Positions 37,332-48,662 are shown, counted from the stretch's first letter. The stretch is 64,000 nucleotides of DNA from an uncultured Paracoccaceae bacterium (GCA_947501355.1 CANMVA010000003.1:80768-144767); one strand, 5' to 3'. Notes: generated by a model not told the origin, from the sequence alone. A program made the numbers and translations.

Positions 37332-38423
37332 ATGACGCTAGAGCTTAAAAACGTATCCAAAACCGTCGCCGGGCAGACCCACATCTACCCCACCGATCTG
37401 ACGCTGGAACCCGCCACGATGAACGTCCTGCTCGGGGCGACCTCTTCGGGCAAAACCTCGCTGATGCGTATCATGGCGGGCCTCGACGTTCCCGCCACCG
37501 GCTCGATCCACTGGCAGGGCCAAGACGTCACCGGCATGCGCGTCCAGGACCGCAAGGTCGCGATGGTCTACCAGCAATTCATCAACTACCCGTCGATGAG
37601 CGTTTACGACAACATCGCCTCGCCCATGCGCCTGCTTGGCAAATCCAGCGCCGAGATCGACAAGGCCGTCCGCAAGACCGCCGATCTGATGCAGCTCACC
37701 CCGATGCTGGACCGCAAACCGCTTGAGTTGTCGGGTGGCCAGCAACAGCGCTGCGCCCTCGCCCGTGCCCTCGTCAAAGATGCGGGCCTCGTCCTGCTCG
37801 ACGAACCCCTCGCCAATCTCGACTACAAACTCCGCGAAGAACTGCGCGCCGAGATTCCCAAGATCTTCGCCGAAGCTGGCTCCATCTTCGTATATGCCAC
37901 GACCGAACCCGAAGAGGCGCTCCTTCTCGGTGGCAACACCGCGACCCTCTGGGAAGGCCGCGTCACCCAATTCGGCCCCACCCCTTCGGTCTACCGCACC
38001 CCCACCGACGCCACGACCGCGCGCGTCTTCTCGGACCCGCCGATGAACTTTCTAACCGTGCGCAAGGAAGGCAACAAAATCCATTTCGGCGACGGTCAAA
38101 GCGCCGACACCACCGGCGCGCTCGCCGCCCTGGCCGACGGCACCTATCAAGCCGGTTTCCGCCCCAACCACTTGGAGCTCGACGAGCCCCAAGGCGATCC
38201 GCTCCAGTTCGCCACAACCCTCGCCGTGACCGAAATCACCGGGTCCGAGACCTTCGTGCATCTCGACTACCACGGCGACCGTTGGGTCGGCCTCGTCCAC
38301 GGCATTCGCAACCTCGAAATCGGGGCAGAGCTGCCCGTCTATCTCGACCCGTCCCATGTCTACATTTTCGCAAAAGAGACCGGAGCCCTCGTCGCCCCCG
38401 CCTCTTATGCCAGCGCCGCGTAA
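37332..38423 (+). CDS. glpS: glycerol ABC transporter ATPase GlpS
   Basis: 363-aa ATPase of the MalK type. Walker A is GATSSGKTS (residues 35-43), the signature LSGGQQQR is intact (133-140) and Walker B is LVLLDEP. At the H-loop, where YVTHD is usual, the sequence is YATTE, so the switch histidine is Thr191. The C-terminal 120 residues form an OB-type regulatory domain. It pairs with GlpT, whose signature is degenerate. Between glpD and glpT with short spacers. Confidence 0.9.
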   Translation: MTLELKNVSKTVAGQTHIYPTDLTLEPATMNVLLGATSSGKTSLMRIMAGLDVPATGSIHWQGQDVTGMRVQDRKVAMVYQQFINYPSMSVYDNIASPMRLLGKSSAEIDKAVRKTADLMQLTPMLDRKPLELSGGQQQRCALARALVKDAGLVLLDEPLANLDYKLREELRAEIPKIFAEAGSIFVYATTEPEEALLLGGNTATLWEGRVTQFGPTPSVYRTPTDATTARVFSDPPMNFLTVRKEGNKIHFGDGQSADTTGALAALADGTYQAGFRPNHLELDEPQGDPLQFATTLAVTEITGSETFVHLDYHGDRWVGLVHGIRNLEIGAELPVYLDPSHVYIFAKETGALVAPASYASAA

Positions 38424-38432
38424 GGAAATCCG

Positions 38433-39529
38433 ATGGCCAAGATCACCCTCGATAACCTCGCGCACAGCTACTACCCGAACCCCAAAGGCGAGGATGATTT
38501 CGCGCTGAAGGAACTTAATCACGACTGGAACGACGGCGAAGCCTACGCCCTGCTTGGCTCCTCCGGTTGCGGCAAGTCCACGCTTCTCAACATCATCTCC
38601 GGCCTTTTGGAGCCGTCCCAAGGCCGCATCCTCTTCAACGATGTCGATGTCACCCATGCCCCCACGACCGAACGCAACATCGCCCAGGTTTTCCAGTTTC
38701 CCGTCGTCTACGACACGATGACGGTCCGCGATAACCTCGCCTTCCCACTGCGCAATCGCGGCGCTGACCCGAAATACGTCGCCGAACGCGTCCAGAAAAT
38801 CGGCGCCATGATCGGGATGGAGGCGGAGTTGGACCGCAAGGCCCGTGGCCTCACCGCCGACGCCAAGCAAAAGATCAGCCTTGGCCGCGGCATGGTCCGC
38901 GAAGACGTCAACGCGCTCCTCTTCGACGAGCCGTTAACCGTGATCGACCCCCACATGAAGTGGGAGCTGCGCACACAGCTCAAAGCGCTCCATCACGAGT
39001 TCGGCCACACGATGATCTACGTCACCCATGACCAGACCGAGGCGCTAACCTTCGCCGACAAGGTCGTCGTCATGTATGATGGCCGCGTCGTCCAGATCGG
39101 CACGCCCCAGCAGCTGTTCGAGACGCCCGAACACACCTTCGTCGGCTATTTCATCGGCTCCCCCGGCATGAACGTGCTGGACGCCGAGGTCACCGGCCAG
39201 ACCGCCCGCGTGGGCGACACGGACATCCCCCTCGCAAACGGCTATGACGGGCTGACGGGCACAATCCAGATCGGTGTGCGCCCCGAATTTGCGTCGCTGA
39301 CGACCGATCCCACCGGCCTGCCCGTCACCATCCGCCGCATCGAAGACGTGGGCCGCCACAAGATCATCCGCGCCGACTACCAAGGCACCGAAATCAACGT
39401 GATCGCCAACGAAGGCAGTCCGATCGACGCCGACGCCACCCGCATCGCCTTCGACCCCTCGGGCATCAATGTCTACGCCGACGATTGGCGCGTCGCACCG
39501 TCGTCCAAATCCGTCGGAAAGGCCGCGTG

Positions 39530-39530
<1 letters not shown>
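38433..39530 (+). CDS. glpT: glycerol ABC transporter ATPase GlpT
   Basis: 365-aa ATPase partner of GlpS. Walker A GSSGCGKST (42-50), Walker B ALLFDEP and an H-loop with His199 (MIYVTHDQTEAL) are intact. The signature position reads LTADAKQKI instead of LSGGQ, so it cannot form a normal composite site with GlpS Walker A. The name follows the Rhizobium glp operon and is not the E. coli glycerol-3-phosphate antiporter. Stop overlaps the glpP start as TGATG. Confidence 0.9.
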
Positions 39531-40402
<872 letters not shown>

Positions 40403-41257
40403 ATGACTGACGCAACCGCCACCACATTCACGCCCGCCAAGCGCCGCGCGAAACCGCTGATCAACAAAAGCGCGGTCGTGATGACGCTCTATCTGCTGTT
40501 CCTGTTCCTGCCGATCTACTGGCTCATCAACATGAGCCTCAAGACGAACACGGAAATCCTCAGCAGCTTCTCGCTCTGGCCCCAGAACCTGACATTCGAG
40601 AATTACGCGACAATCCTCACCGATCCGGCGTGGTATTCCGGTTACATCAACTCGCTGATCTACGTGGTCATCAACACCGTGATCAGCCTCGCCGTGGCGC
40701 TGCCCGCCGCCTACGCCTTCAGCCGCTACAGCTTCATGGGCGACAAGCACCTGTTCTTCTGGCTGCTCACCAACCGCATGGCACCGCCCGCGGTGTTCGC
40801 CCTGCCCTTCTTCCAGCTCTATTCCTCCGTTGGCCTCTTCGACACGCACATCGCCGTGGCCCTTGCCCACTGCCTCTTCAACGTGCCCCTCGCCGTTTGG
40901 ATCCTCGAAGGCTTTATGCGCGGTGTCCCGAAAGAAATCGACGAGACCGCCTATCTCGACGGCTACTCCTTCCCGCGCTTCTTCACGCGCATCTTCATGC
41001 CGCTGATCGCATCCGGCATCGGCGTCGCCGCGTTCTTCTGCTTCATGTTCTCATGGGTCGAACTGCTGCTCTCGCGCACGCTCACATCCGTGGACGCCAA
41101 ACCCATCGCCGCCACCATGACCCGAACCCAAGGCGCCGCCGGCATCGACTGGGGCGTGCTGGCAGCCGCCGGTGTCTTAACCATCGTCCCCGGAGCGCTC
41201 GTGATCTATTTCGTCCGCAACTACATCGCCAAGGGCTTCGCCCTGGGGAGGGTGTGA
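40403..41257 (+). CDS. glpQ: glycerol ABC transporter permease GlpQ
   Basis: 284-aa permease with six helices and EAA loop DETAYLDGYSFPRFFTRIFMPL. Start ATG directly follows the glpP stop. In this operon glpQ names a permease, not the E. coli glycerophosphodiesterase. Its TGA overlaps the next ATG by one base. Confidence 0.92.
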   Translation: MTDATATTFTPAKRRAKPLINKSAVVMTLYLLFLFLPIYWLINMSLKTNTEILSSFSLWPQNLTFENYATILTDPAWYSGYINSLIYVVINTVISLAVALPAAYAFSRYSFMGDKHLFFWLLTNRMAPPAVFALPFFQLYSSVGLFDTHIAVALAHCLFNVPLAVWILEGFMRGVPKEIDETAYLDGYSFPRFFTRIFMPLIASGIGVAAFFCFMFSWVELLLSRTLTSVDAKPIAATMTRTQGAAGIDWGVLAAAGVLTIVPGALVIYFVRNYIAKGFALGRV

Positions 41258-41742
41258 TGGATTGGGTAGCCGCTTACGGCGCAGCTTTATCAACATTTTT
41301 GGCCGCTATTGCTGGTTGGAACTGGTGGCAGCGGGAAATCTACCTAACCGTCCATGGCATTCATCCATCTGATAATGCCTTCAAGAAAGATCACAACTTT
41401 AGTGTCGCGATCACGAATTCAGGACGCCGCCCTACAGTCGTGCATTGTGTCAAAATAGACTTTCTGACGCACAAATCGAACCGATCTGAGAGCATTGGAG
41501 CCGCTCAGTTTGATAGCGCATCGAGTTGGGATCCTTCACAAAAAATGGAACCCATTGAAGGCAAACCTAATACCAGTCGGAGGGTTCCGAACGTCTTGCA
41601 GGTAGGTGACGAGTTGCATGGACAGTTCTCGCCCATCAAAGACTATCTGCCAGCAATACATTGGATAAAGATCACAGCATCCGCCAGAAACTCAAAACGG
41701 GGCTTCGTTGGCTGGATTGCTCCCATGGAAAGGACCTCATAA
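41257..41742 (+). CDS. unrecognised membrane-anchored protein inserted in the glp operon
   Basis: 161-aa protein I cannot assign. An N-terminal hydrophobic segment (WVAAYGAALSTFLAAIAGWN) should anchor it in the inner membrane. The rest looks like a beta-rich cytoplasmic or periplasmic domain (LTVHGIHPSDNAF, then NSGRRPTVVHCVKIDFL). Its ATG overlaps the glpQ stop and its TAA overlaps the glpU start (TAATG), with GGGGAGGG and AAGGA ribosome sites, so coupling is tight on both sides. Base composition is foreign: 41401-41460 is 52% GC and 41521-41580 is 45%, against 72% at 41101-41160. The known glp operon has no gene here. Confidence 0.75.
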   Translation: MDWVAAYGAALSTFLAAIAGWNWWQREIYLTVHGIHPSDNAFKKDHNFSVAITNSGRRPTVVHCVKIDFLTHKSNRSESIGAAQFDSASSWDPSQKMEPIEGKPNTSRRVPNVLQVGDELHGQFSPIKDYLPAIHWIKITASARNSKRGFVGWIAPMERTS

Positions 41743-42014
41743 TGGAATGGATGGCCTGGACCCTGCCCACCGCGATCTTCTTCGGCTGCATCGCGGCGCT
41801 GCTTATCACCTTCACGATCCTCGCGATCAAATACCCCGAGACGCCTCGCGTCGGCATCCTGCGCATTGAAACCACGCGCGGCGACCGGCTTTTCATCACG
41901 CTGCTCGGCTCGGCCTTCATCAACATCGCATGGCTCGGCCTCGTGGGCGATCACCAGCCCTATGCGCTGCTCGTCTGCCTTGCCTACGCCGCTGCGGTCT
42001 TCCGCTGGGTCTGA
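41742..42014 (+). CDS. glpU: small membrane protein GlpU (DUF2160)
   Basis: 90-aa protein with two to three hydrophobic segments (LPTAIFFGCIAALLITFTIL; LFITLLGSAFINIAWLGLVG), the DUF2160 partner of glycerol ABC transporters. ATG 41742 overlaps the previous stop, with AAGGA upstream. GC-rich again, in contrast to the gene before it. Function in transport is unproven. Confidence 0.85.
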   Translation: MEWMAWTLPTAIFFGCIAALLITFTILAIKYPETPRVGILRIETTRGDRLFITLLGSAFINIAWLGLVGDHQPYALLVCLAYAAAVFRWV

Positions 42015-42080
42015 CATTACCCCGGAGCAGATACCCCGCTCCGGCCCGATCAAGAAAACGGTTCAAAAGGGAGGACAACT

Positions 42081-43805
42081 ATGAACCTTAACCTCAAATC
42101 AACCACCGCTCTGGGGGTCGCGCTTTCGCTACTCTCCGGTCCGGTCTTTGCCGATATGGAGGCCGCACGCGCCTTCCTTGACGCCGAGATCGGCGACCTC
42201 TCGGTCCTCACCCGCGAGGAACAGGAAGCCGAGATGCAGTTCTTCATCGACGCGGCCCAGCCCTTCCAGGGCATGGAAATCAGCGTCGTTTCGGAAACCA
42301 TCGCGACCCACGAATACGAGGCGCAGGTGCTTGCCCCTGCCTTCACCGCCATCACCGGCATTCAGGTCACCCATGACCTGATCGGCGAAGGCGACGTGGT
42401 CGAGCGTCTGCAAACGCAAATGCAATCGGGCGAAAACATCTATGACGCCTATGTCAACGATAGCGACCTGATCGGCACCCACTGGCGCTACCAGCAGGTC
42501 CGCAACCTGACCGACTGGATGGCGAATGAGGGCGCGGATTTCACGCTCCCCACCCTCGATCTGGACGATTTCATCGGTCTCAGCTTCACCACCGGTCCCG
42601 ATGGCAAGCTCTACCAGATGCCGACCCAGCAATTCGCGAACCTCTACTGGTTCCGCTACGACTGGTTCAACGACGAAAAGAACAAGGCCGACTTTGAGGC
42701 TGAATACGGCTATGAGCTGGGCGTTCCGGTGAACTGGTCCGCCTACGAGGACATCGCCGAGTTCTTCACCGGTCGTGACCTGTCGCATCTGGGTGTCGAA
42801 GGCCCCGTTTATGGCAACATGGATTACGGCAAGAAAGACCCCTCGCTCGGTTGGCGGTACACCGACGCGTGGATGTCCATGGCTGGCATGGGCGACGTGG
42901 GTGAACCCAACGGCCTGCCCGTCGATGAATGGGGCATCCGCGTGAACGAGAACTCGCAGCCTGTCGGCTCTTGCGTGGCCCGTGGCGGTGCAACGAACTC
43001 TCCCGCCGCTGTCTACGCGGTGACGAAAGCCATCGAATGGCTGGAGAAGTACTCGCCCCCCGCAGCCGCTGGTATGACCTTCTCCGAAGCAGGCCCGATC
43101 CCTGCCCAAGGCAACGTCGCCCAGCAGATGTTCTGGTACACCGCCTTCACCGCCGCCACGGTTGAACCCGGCCTGCCCGTGATGAACGAGGACGGCACGC
43201 CCAAGTGGCGCATGGCTCCCTCGCCGCACGGCGTTTACTGGCAGGAAGGCACCAAGATCGGCTATCAGGACGCCGGTTCCTGGACCCTGATGGAGTCGAC
43301 ACCCGTCGACCGCGCCCAAGCCGCATGGCTCTATGCGCAGTTCGTCACGTCAAAGACTGTGGACCTGAAGAAGTCCGATGTGGGCCTGACCTTCATCCGC
43401 GAGTCCACCATCAACTCGGATCACTTCACCGAACGTGCCGACAAGCTGGGTGGCCTGATCGAGTTCTACCGCTCGCCGGCCCGTGTCCAGTGGTCACCCA
43501 CCGGCACAAACGTGCCTGACTACCCACGTCTGGCGCAGCTGTGGTGGCAGAACATCGGTGATGCGATGTCGGGTGCAAAGACCCCTCAGGAAGCCCTTGA
43601 TGCGCTCTGCGCCGATCAGGAAAGCGTCCTCGAGCGTCTTGAGCGCGCAGGCGTGCAAGGTGATCTGGGCCCGGTCATGAACGAGGAACAGGACCCCGAG
43701 TTCTGGCTTTCCCAGCCCGGCTCGCCCAAGCCCAAGCTTGAGAACGAGGACGAGACCCCGATCACCATCGCCTATGATGAGCTGATCCAGTCCTGGCAGA
43801 ATTAA
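42081..43805 (+). CDS. glpV: glycerol ABC transporter substrate-binding protein GlpV
   Basis: 574-aa periplasmic binding protein of the extracellular solute-binding family 1 type. A Sec signal peptide covers about the first 26 residues (LGVALSLLSGPVFA then DM). GGGAGG lies close before the ATG. The large size matches GlpV of other alphaproteobacteria. A strong terminator follows directly. Confidence 0.92.
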   Translation: MNLNLKSTTALGVALSLLSGPVFADMEAARAFLDAEIGDLSVLTREEQEAEMQFFIDAAQPFQGMEISVVSETIATHEYEAQVLAPAFTAITGIQVTHDLIGEGDVVERLQTQMQSGENIYDAYVNDSDLIGTHWRYQQVRNLTDWMANEGADFTLPTLDLDDFIGLSFTTGPDGKLYQMPTQQFANLYWFRYDWFNDEKNKADFEAEYGYELGVPVNWSAYEDIAEFFTGRDLSHLGVEGPVYGNMDYGKKDPSLGWRYTDAWMSMAGMGDVGEPNGLPVDEWGIRVNENSQPVGSCVARGGATNSPAAVYAVTKAIEWLEKYSPPAAAGMTFSEAGPIPAQGNVAQQMFWYTAFTAATVEPGLPVMNEDGTPKWRMAPSPHGVYWQEGTKIGYQDAGSWTLMESTPVDRAQAAWLYAQFVTSKTVDLKKSDVGLTFIRESTINSDHFTERADKLGGLIEFYRSPARVQWSPTGTNVPDYPRLAQLWWQNIGDAMSGAKTPQEALDALCADQESVLERLERAGVQGDLGPVMNEEQDPEFWLSQPGSPKPKLENEDETPITIAYDELIQSWQN

Positions 43806-43818
43806 GGGAGTTCTCCCG

Positions 43819-43850
43819 ACGGTGGGGGCGGCAACGCCCCTGCCGTTTTT
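43819..43850 (+). terminator. rho-independent terminator after glpV
   Basis: A 12-bp stem (43819-43830 with 43835-43846, two G-T pairs) closed by a GCAA loop is followed by TTTTT and, after CG, a second T5 run. It ends the transporter operon and would make glpK read-through partial. Confidence 0.85.
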
Positions 43851-43953
43851 CGTTTTTACCGATCAGATGCGCACCGAGAATTCTGGAGTTGCCTGGCACC
43901 GCCGGGCCGCGTCCGACCGTCGAATGTTTCGCGCAACCCTAATCAAATGCCCC

Positions 43954-44094
43954 GCCCGGCGGCACCGCCGGGCATCGCCCGACCTCCCCCCGGAGGGCGA
44001 TTTTCTACCGTAAAAATCCGAATAATCGTAACAAGTCTGGGAACAAACCGCTTCGAAAGTCCGGCCCAAACGCCCTCCAGGTCGGGCGCTGCCC
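43954..44094. repeat. palindromic intergenic element between glpV and glpK
   Basis: The 350-base glpV-glpK gap holds no gene. It contains a hairpin GCCCGGCGG/CCGCCGGGC (43954-43973) and a longer inverted repeat, GGGCATCGCCCGACCT (43970-43985) against 44079-44094 with one mismatch. The inner flanks CGGAGGGC and GCCCTCC extend it. This resembles an extragenic palindromic element. Confidence 0.55.
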
Positions 44095-44155
44095 TCAGCA
44101 CTTGAAAGCAACCCTGTTTCCCGCAATTCTTCGCTAAAACTCAAAGGCCCACCCC

Positions 44156-45643
44156 ATGACCCACATCCTCGCCATCGACCAAGGCACCACGTCCAGCCGC
44201 GCGATCCTCTTTGATGCGGACATGAAAATCACCGCCACAGCCCAGGAAGAATTCCCCCAACACTTCCCGCAATCCGGCTGGGTCGAACACGACCCCAATG
44301 ACCTGTGGTCCTCCACCGCTGGCACCTGCCGATCCGCCCTCGAAAAAGCGGGCCTCAAACCCGAAGACATCATCGCCATCGGTATCACCAACCAGCGCGA
44401 AACCACCGTCGTCTGGGACCGCAAAACCGGCCAACCCGTCCACAACGCCATCGTCTGGCAAGACCGCCGCACCGCCGATTTCTGCCGCGAGCTGCGCGAA
44501 GCGGGCCATGAGCAGATGTTCACCGACCGCACCGGCCTCCTGCTCGACCCGTATTTCTCCGCCACGAAACTGAAATGGATCCTCGACAATGTCGACGGCG
44601 CCCGCGCCAAGGCCGAAGCCGGAGACCTGCTGTTCGGCACCGTCGACAGCTTCCTGATCTGGAAGCTCACGGGCGGCAAATCCCACGTCACCGACGCCAC
44701 CAACGCCGCCCGCACGCTCCTTTACGACATCCGCAAAGGCCGCTGGTCCACCACCATCGCCAAGATGTTCGACATCCCCCTCCAGATGCTGCCAGAAGTC
44801 AAAGACTGCGCCGCCGATTTCGGCACCACCCGCGCCGATCTCTTCGGGCGCGAAATCCCGATCCTCGGCGTCGCGGGCGACCAGCAAGCCGCCACCGTCG
44901 GTCAAGCCTGCTTCCAGCCGGGGATGCTCAAATCCACCTACGGCACCGGCTGCTTTGCCCTGATGAACACCGGCGACACCCCAGTGACCTCGCAAAACCG
45001 CCTGCTCACAACCATCGCCTACCAGTTCGACGGCAAGCCCACCTACGCCCTCGAAGGGTCGATCTTCATCGCCGGTGCCGTCGTCCAATGGCTCCGCGAC
45101 GGCCTCAAAATCATCCGCGAGGCAAAGGAGACCCAACCCCTCGCCGAAAAGGCCGATGACACCCAAAACGTCATCCTCGTCCCCGCCTTCACCGGCCTCG
45201 GCGCGCCCTATTGGGACGCCGACTGCCGCGGTGCGATCTACGGCCTGACCCGCAATTCCGGCCCCGAAGAGCTTGCCCGCGCCGCCTTGCAATCCGTCGG
45301 CTACCAGACGCGCGACCTGCTGGAAGCGATGCATGCCGACTGGTCCGCCGAGGGAGGCGACGGCGTCCTCCGTGTCGATGGTGGCATGAGCGCATCCGAC
45401 TGGGCCATGCAGTTCCTCTCCGACATCATCGGCGCCCCTGTCGACCGCCCCGAGGTGCTGGAAACCACCGCCCTCGGCGCTGCATGGCTCGCCGGTCAAC
45501 GCGCTGGCCTCTACCCCGCGATAGACGAGTTCGCCGCCACATGGGCGCTCGAGCGCCAGTTCACGCCCGCCATGTCCGACGCCGACCGCACCACCAAATA
45601 TGACGGCTGGAAAAAAGCCGTCGCCGCGACGCTGACCGTATGA
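44156..45643 (+). CDS. glpK: glycerol kinase
   Basis: Phosphorylates glycerol brought in by GlpSTPQV to glycerol-3-phosphate. 495 aa of the FGGY family. The phosphate-1 motif is [15 protein letters not shown], followed by [20 protein letters not shown]-type sequence ([11 protein letters not shown]), [14 protein letters not shown] and the C-terminal [25 protein letters not shown] lies nine bases before the ATG. Overlaps the next gene by four bases. Confidence 0.95.
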   Translation: MTHILAIDQGTTSSRAILFDADMKITATAQEEFPQHFPQSGWVEHDPNDLWSSTAGTCRSALEKAGLKPEDIIAIGITNQRETTVVWDRKTGQPVHNAIVWQDRRTADFCRELREAGHEQMFTDRTGLLLDPYFSATKLKWILDNVDGARAKAEAGDLLFGTVDSFLIWKLTGGKSHVTDATNAARTLLYDIRKGRWSTTIAKMFDIPLQMLPEVKDCAADFGTTRADLFGREIPILGVAGDQQAATVGQACFQPGMLKSTYGTGCFALMNTGDTPVTSQNRLLTTIAYQFDGKPTYALEGSIFIAGAVVQWLRDGLKIIREAKETQPLAEKADDTQNVILVPAFTGLGAPYWDADCRGAIYGLTRNSGPEELARAALQSVGYQTRDLLEAMHADWSAEGGDGVLRVDGGMSASDWAMQFLSDIIGAPVDRPEVLETTALGAAWLAGQRAGLYPAIDEFAATWALERQFTPAMSDADRTTKYDGWKKAVAATLTV

Positions 45644-46746
45644 AACCCTACCAACTCCAAACCCCGCGCAAGATCATCTTCGGGCGCGGGGCCAGCGCCG
45701 ACGCCGTGCACCACATCACGGCCCATGGCACCCAAATCGCCCTGATCCACGGTGCATCCCAGAGCCGCGCCCAGTGGCTCATCGACGCGCTGCATGCAGA
45801 GGGCGCACAGGTTCACCCCCTCCCCTGCCCGTCCGAGCCGACGCTCCCTATGCTCCAAGACGCACTCGAAACACTGCGCCCCAAAAACATCCAAACCGTG
45901 GTCGGCCTCGGCGGAGGCGCCCCCCTAGATCTCGCCAAAGCCCTCGCTGCCCTGATCCCTGCAACCGGCGACCCGCTCGACCACCTCGAAGTCGTCGGCC
46001 GCGGCCTACCCCTCACCGCCAACCCGCTTCCCTTCATCGCGATCCCGACAACCTCCGGCACCGGGGCCGAGGCCACCAAAAACGCCGTCATCGGCGTGCC
46101 CGAGCATCAACGCAAAGTCTCGCTCCGCGACGACCGCATGCTCGCCACCCTCGCCCTCGTCGATCCTGCGCTGACCGACAATTGCCCCAAAGCGATCACA
46201 CTCGCCTCCGGCCTCGACGCCATCACCCAAGTGATCGAGCCCTACATCTCCGCCAAAGCCACCCCGCTCACCGATGCCCTCTGCAAACCCGCCATCCCGC
46301 TGGGCCTCGCCGCCCTCAAAAGCCTGATGCAAGGCGAAGACCAAAACGCCCGCGACACAATCGCCCATGTGGCCCTCACCTCCGGCATCGCGTTGGCCAA
46401 TTCCGGCCTGGGTGCCGTCCACGGCCTTGCCGGCGTCATCGGCGGTCTCACCCCCGCCCCTCACGGTGCTGTCTGTGGCGCGCTCCTCGCCCCCGTGCTC
46501 AAAACCAACGCGACAGCCCTCCCCGACAACTCCAAAATCGCCGAGGTCCAACACCTCATCGCCACCACTCTCGGAGACCTGCTCACCTTCACCCAAACCC
46601 ACGGCCTGCCCACGCTCGCCGAAATGGGCGTCGCTCCGAGCGATCACGCAAAAATCGCCCAGGCCGCTGCCGCATCCTCCTCGATGAAAGGCAACCCCAC
46701 GCTTTTGTCAGAGGCCCAACTCATCGCCTGCCTCCACGCCGCTTAA
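45640..46746 (+). CDS. iron-type (class III) alcohol dehydrogenase
   Basis: 368-aa NAD(P)-dependent, metal-containing alcohol dehydrogenase family. Motifs are [36 protein letters not shown] and the metal ligands in [27 protein letters not shown] and PAPHGAVCG. It is coupled to glpK by ATGA, which suggests a substrate close to glycerol, for example a glycerol, propanediol or ethanol-type alcohol. The C-terminal region is shorter than in typical 380-390-aa members. Confidence 0.85.
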   Translation: MKPYQLQTPRKIIFGRGASADAVHHITAHGTQIALIHGASQSRAQWLIDALHAEGAQVHPLPCPSEPTLPMLQDALETLRPKNIQTVVGLGGGAPLDLAKALAALIPATGDPLDHLEVVGRGLPLTANPLPFIAIPTTSGTGAEATKNAVIGVPEHQRKVSLRDDRMLATLALVDPALTDNCPKAITLASGLDAITQVIEPYISAKATPLTDALCKPAIPLGLAALKSLMQGEDQNARDTIAHVALTSGIALANSGLGAVHGLAGVIGGLTPAPHGAVCGALLAPVLKTNATALPDNSKIAEVQHLIATTLGDLLTFTQTHGLPTLAEMGVAPSDHAKIAQAAAASSSMKGNPTLLSEAQLIACLHAA

Positions 46747-46753
46747 CCCCGCA

Positions 46754-46814
46754 TTAAGGTTAACGCGCGCCCGGTCCCTTTCGCTTTTCCCAAATATCCA
46801 ATCCCCCGCCGGCA
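46754..46814. repeat. dispersed intergenic repeat, copy 3
   Basis: Same family as 28453: TTAACGCGCGCCCGGTCCC, then TTCGCTTTTCCCAAATATCC and CCGCCGGCA. Fills the gap between the convergent alcohol dehydrogenase and histidine kinase genes. Confidence 0.7.
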
Positions 46815-46829
46815 ACCTGGCCCAAACGC

Positions 46830-48662
46830 CTATTCAGCCGCCCGCCGTTTGACGTCCGCAAACAGCAACCGCACCCGCGTTCCGGCCCCGTCGCTTTCCA
46901 GTTCCAGCTCCGCGTCAATCGCCTGCGCCCGCCGCTTCATGCCCAAAAGCCCATGCCCGATCTGGCCCGCGCTCGCCCGCGCCACCCGGTCAAACCCGCT
47001 TCCGTTATCCGAAATCTCGATGCGCGCTTCATCCGCATAAACCGTGATCGTGTCCGCCCCGGCATGCTTGATGACATTCGTGATCGCCTCCTGCACGATC
47101 CGGGCCACATGCAGGTTCTGCGACGGCCCCTTCACCGCCAGATCCGGCTCACCATGAATTTGCCAGTCAAACTCCAGACCATGCTCGGCCAAAAGCCCCT
47201 CCAGCCGGGTGCGCAGCATGCCCAATAACGTCGTCAGACTGTCCGTGTTTTCCATTGAGTCCAGCATCAGCGCCAGATCGCGCAACGCATCCTCCAGCGC
47301 GCGCACAAGCGTCTCGTCCTGCAGGTCATTGTTGCGGATATAGGCCAGGGTCGAGACCAGATGCCCGCCAATCCCATCATGCAAATCCAGCATGATCCGA
47401 TCCCGCTCATCCGAGATCGCCTGCCGCTTCTCAACCTCCGCAAGCCGGGCGAAACTGTCCTTCAATTCACGCGACTTGGCAGCGATCACGTCTGATTGTT
47501 GCGCGGTCAGCCGCTCCAACCCGCGCAGGCTGGCGACCAGTTGCGACACGATCAGCCAGAGGCAGGCAAACGCCATGATGATCGGCATGATGTGAAACAG
47601 ATGCAGGCTGCGCGACGGCGCGTTAAAGCCCATCATCCAGACCTCATAGCACCCCAGCGCGACGGACGGCGCCATGCACACACCCAGCACCAAAAAGTCG
47701 AACCAGTTCAGCGCCGCCCGGTTGCGCCACAGCACACCCAAGACCGCGACCGCCGGAAAGACCGTCAGAACATTGATGCTCGCCACCAAGGCAAAACTGT
47801 AGCCCGGCGGGCTGAACAAGGTCACGATGACACCGCCCACCAAGACGAAAAAATGGACGCGTTCGGCCAAGGACGGCGGCTGGCCCAGAAAGCTGGTGAT
47901 GAATTTCAGAACCAACAACACGTAAAGCGAGGCCGACAGCGCCCAGGTGATCGTCCAGATCCGGTAACTGCCAAATGACTGGCCAAACGCATAATGGATC
48001 AGGAACGCCACGGCCGCGAGGCAGGACAGGCCCAGCCACAAATAGCCCCGCTCGGCCCGCCGACTTTGCCAGATCAGCAACAGCGCTCCGCTCAAAAGCA
48101 GCATCAAGCCGAAGGCAAACCGCGCCAGACCCGGTCCTGCAAACCACCGTGCGTTGTAATGCGGTTTCAGCACGACCTGCGGCCCCAGAAAGAGCGGGCG
48201 CAGATCAATCGCTTCGGCCTTTGGTCCGTAAAGCGTCAGCGCCACCTGATTGTCGCCTGCCTGCAATAATTGCGCGGGCACCGGCACCAGAAGCGGCGTG
48301 TTCCACAGCCGCAACGGAAGCGAGTTCTGACGCACCTGCGCGCCGTTAACCCAGATGTCCAGATTGTCCGAAAACTTCGGCAGATAGAGCGCGAAAACCG
48401 GCTCCGGCGCGGCCTCCAAAGGCACGTCGAACACGAAATGCAGCGTCTCCAAACCATCGTCGAAATCACGCGGAGAGAAATAGGGCAGAGCCACCGGTCG
48501 CGTCTCCGAACACTCCGCCTGCGCGCAAAGCTGACCCCGTGTCAGCATCTGCGCGCCCTCAATCGGCACGATCCGCCCCAAGTTGAGCGCATAGACCGCC
48601 CCGGTCAGCAGCGCCACCGACAGCATCAAAAGCAGCCCACCGCGCAGCGTCTGCACGCTCAC
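46830..48662 (-). CDS. sensor histidine kinase, 7TMR-DISM-like with HisKA_3
   Basis: 610-aa membrane kinase. An N-terminal helix is followed by an extracytoplasmic beta-sandwich (about 30-170) and seven membrane helices (about 175-380), the 7TMR-DISM architecture, whose outside domain is thought to bind small molecules such as carbohydrates. A coiled coil (380-420) leads to the NarL-type dimerisation motif with His428 (LDLHDGIGGHL). The ATPase domain has the N-box EAITNVIKHA and DNGSGFDR. Its start overlaps the response-regulator stop (ATGA). Confidence 0.88.
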   Translation of the reverse strand: MSVQTLRGGLLLMLSVALLTGAVYALNLGRIVPIEGAQMLTRGQLCAQAECSETRPVALPYFSPRDFDDGLETLHFVFDVPLEAAPEPVFALYLPKFSDNLDIWVNGAQVRQNSLPLRLWNTPLLVPVPAQLLQAGDNQVALTLYGPKAEAIDLRPLFLGPQVVLKPHYNARWFAGPGLARFAFGLMLLLSGALLLIWQSRRAERGYLWLGLSCLAAVAFLIHYAFGQSFGSYRIWTITWALSASLYVLLVLKFITSFLGQPPSLAERVHFFVLVGGVIVTLFSPPGYSFALVASINVLTVFPAVAVLGVLWRNRAALNWFDFLVLGVCMAPSVALGCYEVWMMGFNAPSRSLHLFHIMPIIMAFACLWLIVSQLVASLRGLERLTAQQSDVIAAKSRELKDSFARLAEVEKRQAISDERDRIMLDLHDGIGGHLVSTLAYIRNNDLQDETLVRALEDALRDLALMLDSMENTDSLTTLLGMLRTRLEGLLAEHGLEFDWQIHGEPDLAVKGPSQNLHVARIVQEAITNVIKHAGADTITVYADEARIEISDNGSGFDRVARASAGQIGHGLLGMKRRAQAIDAELELESDGAGTRVRLLFADVKRRAAE

